Assembly (NCBI GenBank): GCA_037442845.1
Contig: JBBIPL010000003.1
Location: 1 to 57,355, forward strand
Reading direction: 5' to 3'
Origin: PFJX01 sp037442845
GTDB taxonomy: Bacteria; Pseudomonadota; Gammaproteobacteria; Burkholderiales; Thiobacillaceae
DNA: 57,355 nucleotides
Position 1 is the first letter of the stretch. Each line of letters starts with the position of its first letter. Below the pieces are notes generated by a model. That model had not been told where the DNA came from, ran no database searches, and was given only the letters and a program-made list of their open reading frames with translations. A program made the position numbers and the translations under genes. Positions 54,175 through 57,355 of this stretch are shown in pieces.

Positions 54175-55107
54175 ATGCTCGAAATCATCCGCGTCAAGAA
54201 CGACATTCCCTTCATGCGCTTCGCGCGCAGCACCATCTTCTTTTCGGTGGCCTTCATCCTTGCCGCCATCGCCCTGCTGGTTACCAAGGGCCTCAACCTG
54301 GGGGTGGACTTCACCGGCGGCACTGTGATGGAGGTCAGCTACCCCGTCGCCGCCGACATTCCCGCCATCCGCGGCGTGCTCGAGCAGGCCGGGCATGGCG
54401 ACGCCCAGGTGCAGAACTTCGGTACCTCGCGCGAGGTCTTGGTGCGCCTGCCGGTGAAGGCGGGCGTGACCTCGGCGCAGCTTTCGGAAAAGGTGCTGGT
54501 CGCCCTCAAGGCCGCCGACCCGGCGGTGGAATTGCGCCGCGTCGAATTCGTCGGTCCGCAGGTCGGCCGGGAACTGCTGGAGGACGGCTCCCTGGCCCTG
54601 CTGGTGGTGTCCATCGGCATCGTCATCTATCTGTCCCTGCGCTTCGAATGGCGCATGGCCGTGGGCGCCATCTTCGCCACCGCGCACGACATCTTCATCG
54701 TCCTGGGCATCTGGTCGTTGTTCCAGTGGGAGTTTTCGCTGAGCGTGCTGGCCGCGGTGCTGGCCATCCTGGGTTATTCGGTGAACGACACCGTGGTGGT
54801 GTTCGACCGCATCCGCGAGAACTTCAAGAAGACGCGCATGACCAACGTCGCGGCGATCATGGACAATGCCAAGACCGCCACCCTGGCGCGCACCATCATC
54901 ACCAGCGGCACCACCTGTCTGATGGTGCTGGCCATGCTGTTCCTGGGCGGCGAGGTGCTGTGGGGCTTCGCCCTCTGTCTCTTCATCGGCATCGTCGTCG
55001 GCACCTATTCCTCGGTGCTGGTCGCCAGCCCCATCACCATGTGGCTGGGCGTCTCGCGCGAGGATTTCATCAAGCCGGTGAAGACCGAATCCGGGGCGAT
55101 GGTTTGA
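54175..55107 (+). CDS. secF: protein translocase subunit SecF
   Basis: The 310-residue protein has an N-terminal helix (STIFFSVAFILAAIALLV), the signature LNLGVDFTGGTVMEV and five C-terminal helices with SVNDTVVVFDRIRENFKK and ARTIITSGTTCLMVLAML. It is the partner of SecD. The ATG at 54175 follows element F by about 45 nt. Confidence 0.98.
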   Translation: MLEIIRVKNDIPFMRFARSTIFFSVAFILAAIALLVTKGLNLGVDFTGGTVMEVSYPVAADIPAIRGVLEQAGHGDAQVQNFGTSREVLVRLPVKAGVTSAQLSEKVLVALKAADPAVELRRVEFVGPQVGRELLEDGSLALLVVSIGIVIYLSLRFEWRMAVGAIFATAHDIFIVLGIWSLFQWEFSLSVLAAVLAILGYSVNDTVVVFDRIRENFKKTRMTNVAAIMDNAKTATLARTIITSGTTCLMVLAMLFLGGEVLWGFALCLFIGIVVGTYSSVLVASPITMWLGVSREDFIKPVKTESGAMV

Positions 55108-55113
55108 AGCAGG

Positions 55114-55171
55114 ACTGAGTAACGAGAACTGAGAGGACAGCCACGGATTGATTGCCCAGTCCTCGTTACTC
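55114..55171 (+). repeat. heptad palindrome E (GAGTAAC/GAGAACT units)
   Basis: The left arm has ACTGAGT, AACGAGA, ACTGAGA (55114-55134), equivalent to GAGTAAC GAGAACT GAGAGGA in shifted phase. The right arm CAGTCCTCGTTACTC (55157-55171) is the reverse complement of 55117-55131 at 14 of 15 positions. It follows the secF stop by 6 nt. The unit is not seen elsewhere in the window except for a weak resemblance at 51685-51706. Confidence 0.8.
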
Positions 55172-55200
55172 GCCACGCAGACCTAATACAAGGAGCCCGC

Positions 55201-56079
55201 ATGCGTCTGACCCTCTTCTTCTTCCTGTTCGCCGCCGGCGTCGCCCAAGCGGCCAGCCTGATGCTCGACAAGACCATCGCCGGCTTCGCCTCGCCGGAAA
55301 GCGTGGTGGTGGTCGGCAACGATGTGTTCGTCTCCAACCTGGGCGAGAAACTGGAGCCCATGCGGAAGGACGGCGACGGCTTCATCTCCAGGCTGGACCG
55401 CCAGGGCAACGTCAAGACCCTGAAGTGGGCGGCGGACCTGCATGGACCCAAGGGCATGATCGCCGTCGGCGGCGTGCTCTACGTGGCGGACATCGACCGC
55501 GTCGTCGGTTTCCGCGTCGGCGACGGCAAGCGCGTGTTCGAGCTGGACCTGGCCGCCAGCGGCGTCCGCTTCCTCAACGCCTTCGCGCGCATCGACGAGC
55601 ACCGCCTGCTGCTGTCGGCCACCGATCTTGGCAAGGTGTTCGTCATCGACGTGAAGGCGAAGAAGTTCAGCGAACTCGGCTTCGATGTCCCGCCCAGGGG
55701 GCCCAACGGCATGAAGCTGGCCGGCAACCAGCTCGTCGTCGTCGAGTGGGGCGGCGACGGCCAGGCCAATGGCGGCATCAAGACCTACCGCTTGCAGGGC
55801 GCGAGCGCCAAGCTGGACAAGCAATACGATCCCAGCCCGGCAGGCTACTTCGACGGCGTGGTGAACATGGGCGCCAATCGCTGGTTGGTCTCCAACTGGG
55901 TGGCCTTCGAACCGGTCGGCATCCTGCAGGTGCTGGACAGCGCCAGCGGCCAGGTCACAAGCCTGCGCGCGCCGCTGCCGCTGGCGGGCCCCGCCGACCT
56001 TTTCCTGGACGACCAGGGCAAGCTCTGGGTGCCCGGCATGATGGAAGGCAAGGTGCACCGCATGACCCTGCGTCGCTGA
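55201..56079 (+). CDS. periplasmic SMP-30/NHL-like beta-propeller protein
   Basis: The 292-residue precursor has a signal peptide (1-18, VAQA). A series of beta-propeller blades follows, such as ASPESVVVVGNDVFVSNLG, LHGPKGMIAVGGVLYVADI, PNGMKLAGNQLVVVEWGG and PADLFLDDQGKLWVPGM. The pattern matches SMP-30/gluconolactonase or NHL-type folds; no catalytic assignment is possible. AAGGAGCCCGC precedes the ATG. It may be read through from secF across element E. Confidence 0.82.
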   Translation: MRLTLFFFLFAAGVAQAASLMLDKTIAGFASPESVVVVGNDVFVSNLGEKLEPMRKDGDGFISRLDRQGNVKTLKWAADLHGPKGMIAVGGVLYVADIDRVVGFRVGDGKRVFELDLAASGVRFLNAFARIDEHRLLLSATDLGKVFVIDVKAKKFSELGFDVPPRGPNGMKLAGNQLVVVEWGGDGQANGGIKTYRLQGASAKLDKQYDPSPAGYFDGVVNMGANRWLVSNWVAFEPVGILQVLDSASGQVTSLRAPLPLAGPADLFLDDQGKLWVPGMMEGKVHRMTLRR

Positions 56080-56116
56080 ACGCCGAGGCCAGCACCTATT
56101 CTCCGGCGAGGCGCCC

Positions 56117-56695
56117 GTGAAACTGTTCTCCCCCCTCTACGTCCGCGTCATGACCTGGTCCAGACACCCCCGCGCGCCGTGGTATCTGGGCGGGCTCAGT
56201 TTCGCCGAATCCTCGTTCTTCCCGGTACCGCCGGACGTGATGCTGGCGCCGATGTGCCTGGCCAATCCCCATCGCGCCTGGTCCTTCGCCCTGCTCACCA
56301 CGCTGACCTCGGTGGCCGGCGGCCTGTTCGGCTACGTCATCGGTTATTTCGCGCTGGACGCGGTGATGCCCTGGCTGCGGGAAAGCCGCTACTGGCCGGC
56401 CTACCAGACGGCGGTGGACTGGTTCGGCGAATGGGGTTTTTGGGCGGTGTTCGTGGCCGGTTTCTCCCCCATTCCCTACAAGGTGTTCACCATCGCGGCT
56501 GGCGCCCTGTCCATGGCGCTCGCGCCTTTCGTACTGGCATCCATCGTCGGCCGCGGCCTGCGTTTCTACCTCGTCGCCGGGCTGATGGCCTGGGGCGGCG
56601 CGCGCATGGAGGCGGTGTTGCACCGTTACGTCGATCGTCTGGGCTGGGCCACGGTGGCCCTGGTGGTGCTCGGCGCGATTTGGTATGGGTTATGA
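56117..56695 (+). CDS. YqaA-family (DedA/SNARE-associated) membrane protein
   Basis: The 192-residue protein starts at GTG (MKLFSPLYVRVMTWSRHPRA). It has the DedA-superfamily features SFAESSFFPVPPDVMLAPM, GGLFGYVIGYF and GFSPIPYKVFTIAAGAL, the YqaA version of the motif, with about four helices. DedA proteins are linked to lipid flipping and envelope homeostasis; the role of YqaA is unknown. It follows the propeller gene by 37 nt. Confidence 0.9.
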   Translation: MKLFSPLYVRVMTWSRHPRAPWYLGGLSFAESSFFPVPPDVMLAPMCLANPHRAWSFALLTTLTSVAGGLFGYVIGYFALDAVMPWLRESRYWPAYQTAVDWFGEWGFWAVFVAGFSPIPYKVFTIAAGALSMALAPFVLASIVGRGLRFYLVAGLMAWGGARMEAVLHRYVDRLGWATVALVVLGAIWYGL

Positions 56696-56720
56696 GGCCT
56701 GGTGTCGGCAACCGCGAATG

Positions 56721-56756
56721 CCCCCTCCATAAAAAATTATTAGTTGACGGAGGGGG
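56721..56756 (+). promoter_or_regulatory. hairpin with AT-rich loop upstream of rubrerythrin
   Basis: CCCCCTCC (56721-56728) and GGAGGGGG (56749-56756) form a perfect 8-bp stem around an AT-rich 20-nt loop, 25 nt after the YqaA-like stop. It has no T tract after it. It could end the upstream transcript or overlap a promoter (TTGACG at 56744-56749). Confidence 0.45.
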
Positions 56757-56782
56757 TCGGGTAAGCGAATCATCATGAGCGA

Positions 56783-56799
56783 TTTAGATCAAATCTAAA
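56783..56799. promoter_or_regulatory. 7-3-7 inverted repeat, candidate operator of the rubrerythrin gene
   Basis: TTTAGAT-CAA-ATCTAAA is a perfect inverted repeat 54 nt before the rubrerythrin start. A redox- or iron-responsive regulator would fit the target gene, but the half-site does not match a consensus I can name. Confidence 0.5.
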
Positions 56800-56853
56800 C
56801 TCACCCGTGCACCCGGCGCGGGCTAACGCCGGGCAGATCATCAGGAGACCACC

Positions 56854-57273
56854 ATGCAACTCAAAGGCTCGAAAACCGAGGACAACCTGAAGGCCGCGTT
56901 CGCCGGCGAATCCCAGGCCAATCGCCGCTACCTCTACTTCGCCGCCAAGGCCGACGTGGAAGGCTACAACGACGTGGCCGCGCTGTTCCGCTCCACCGCC
57001 GAAGGCGAGACCGGCCACGCCCATGGCCACTTGGAATACCTGGAAACCTGCGGCGACCCGGCCACCGGCATGCCCTTCGGCGCCACCTCCGACAACCTGA
57101 AGACCGCCGTCGCCGGCGAGACCCACGAGTACACCGACATGTACCCGGGCATGGCGAAGACCGCGCGGGAGGAAGGTTTCGAGGAGATCGCCGACTGGTT
57201 CGAGACCCTGGCCAAGGCCGAGCGTTCGCACGCCAACCGCTACCAGAAGGCCCTCAACGAACTGGGCAACTGA
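56854..57273 (+). CDS. rubrerythrin-type diiron protein (short form)
   Basis: The 139-residue protein is a ferritin-like four-helix domain with the diiron ligands in FAGESQANRRY (Glu), TAEGETGHAHGHLEYL (Glu, ExxH), VAGETHEYTDMY (Glu) and LAKAERSHANRY (Glu, ExxH). The C-terminal rubredoxin domain of full rubrerythrins is absent, so an external electron donor is needed. It is likely a peroxide reductase in the cytoplasm. AGGAGACCACC precedes the ATG. Confidence 0.93.
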   Translation: MQLKGSKTEDNLKAAFAGESQANRRYLYFAAKADVEGYNDVAALFRSTAEGETGHAHGHLEYLETCGDPATGMPFGATSDNLKTAVAGETHEYTDMYPGMAKTAREEGFEEIADWFETLAKAERSHANRYQKALNELGN

Positions 57274-57288
57274 GCCACGCAACATTCC

Positions 57289-57307
57289 CTCCCCCTCGAG
57301 GGGGGAG
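57289..57307 (+). terminator. possible hairpin after rubrerythrin
   Basis: A C-rich run followed by its G-rich complement around CTCGAG lies 15 nt after the stop. There is no T tract, so termination is uncertain. The window ends 48 nt later with no further gene visible. Confidence 0.3.
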
Positions 57308-57355
57308 CAACCGTGTCTAAAATCAAGCGAAATTTGGGTTCCAAGGTGCATGGTG

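Overview
The window reads as ordinary chromosome of a GC-rich betaproteobacterium, most likely a sulfur-oxidising one. The gene orders rpsU-yqeY-dnaG-rpoD, yebC-ruvC-ruvA-ruvB, ybgC-tolQRAB-pal-cpoB-queE-queC, ilvB-ilvN-ilvC-psd-pssA-leuA and queA/tgt-yajC-secD-secF fit that group. The sulfur inference rests on a qmoA-qmoB-hdrC-hdrB cluster, the electron-transfer partner of APS reductase, and on a YeeE/YedE sulfur transporter next to a TlpA-type thioredoxin. No genus is claimed. No 16S rRNA, phage or CRISPR array is visible.

Layout. 0-5 kb: a CAU-anticodon tRNA and the macromolecular synthesis operon, all on the minus strand. 5-10.6 kb: tsaD, a coiled-coil membrane protein, plsY, folB, a HerA-like ATPase with a methyltransferase remnant, and a hydrolase. 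10.7-21.3 kb: one long plus-strand run for recombination (ruv), envelope integrity (tol-pal; pal holds a 100-N assembly gap) and queuosine (queE, queC). 21.3-23.5 kb: yeeE, tlpA-like and a tRNA-Lys pair. 23.5-30.2 kb: branched-chain amino acids and phosphatidylethanolamine synthesis. 30.2-34.1 kb: minus-strand c-type cytochromes, DUF2069, hugZ and wrbA. 34.2-40 kb: sucCD, holC and valS. 40.2-45.4 kb: the qmo/hdr cluster. 45.4-46.6 kb: decayed toxin-antitoxin and IS3 fragments beside tRNA-Leu. 46.7-51.6 kb: queA, rhlE, tgt and a UDG-like gene. 51.8-57.3 kb: yajC-secD-secF, a beta-propeller protein, a YqaA-like protein and a rubrerythrin.

The most unusual signal is a set of small palindromic elements whose two arms are built from 7-nt tandem units. 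At least seven copies occur, with four different unit sequences. Six sit between co-directional genes: ilvN/ilvC, ilvC/psd, yajC/secD, secD/secF, secF/next gene, and across the wrbA/hugZ junction. One is inserted in frame inside valS. All three gaps after yajC in the sec operon carry one. One copy supplies the yajC stop codon and another appends about 45 residues to WrbA. Many units fit G-R-G-N-N-N-Y, so a shared 7-nt rule seems kept while the sequence drifts. Other points worth a look are a probable leaderless leader peptide before leuA, a structured rhlE leader, a Qmo cluster with no visible membrane subunit, and a prenyltransferase gene overlapped into ruvC-ruvA.
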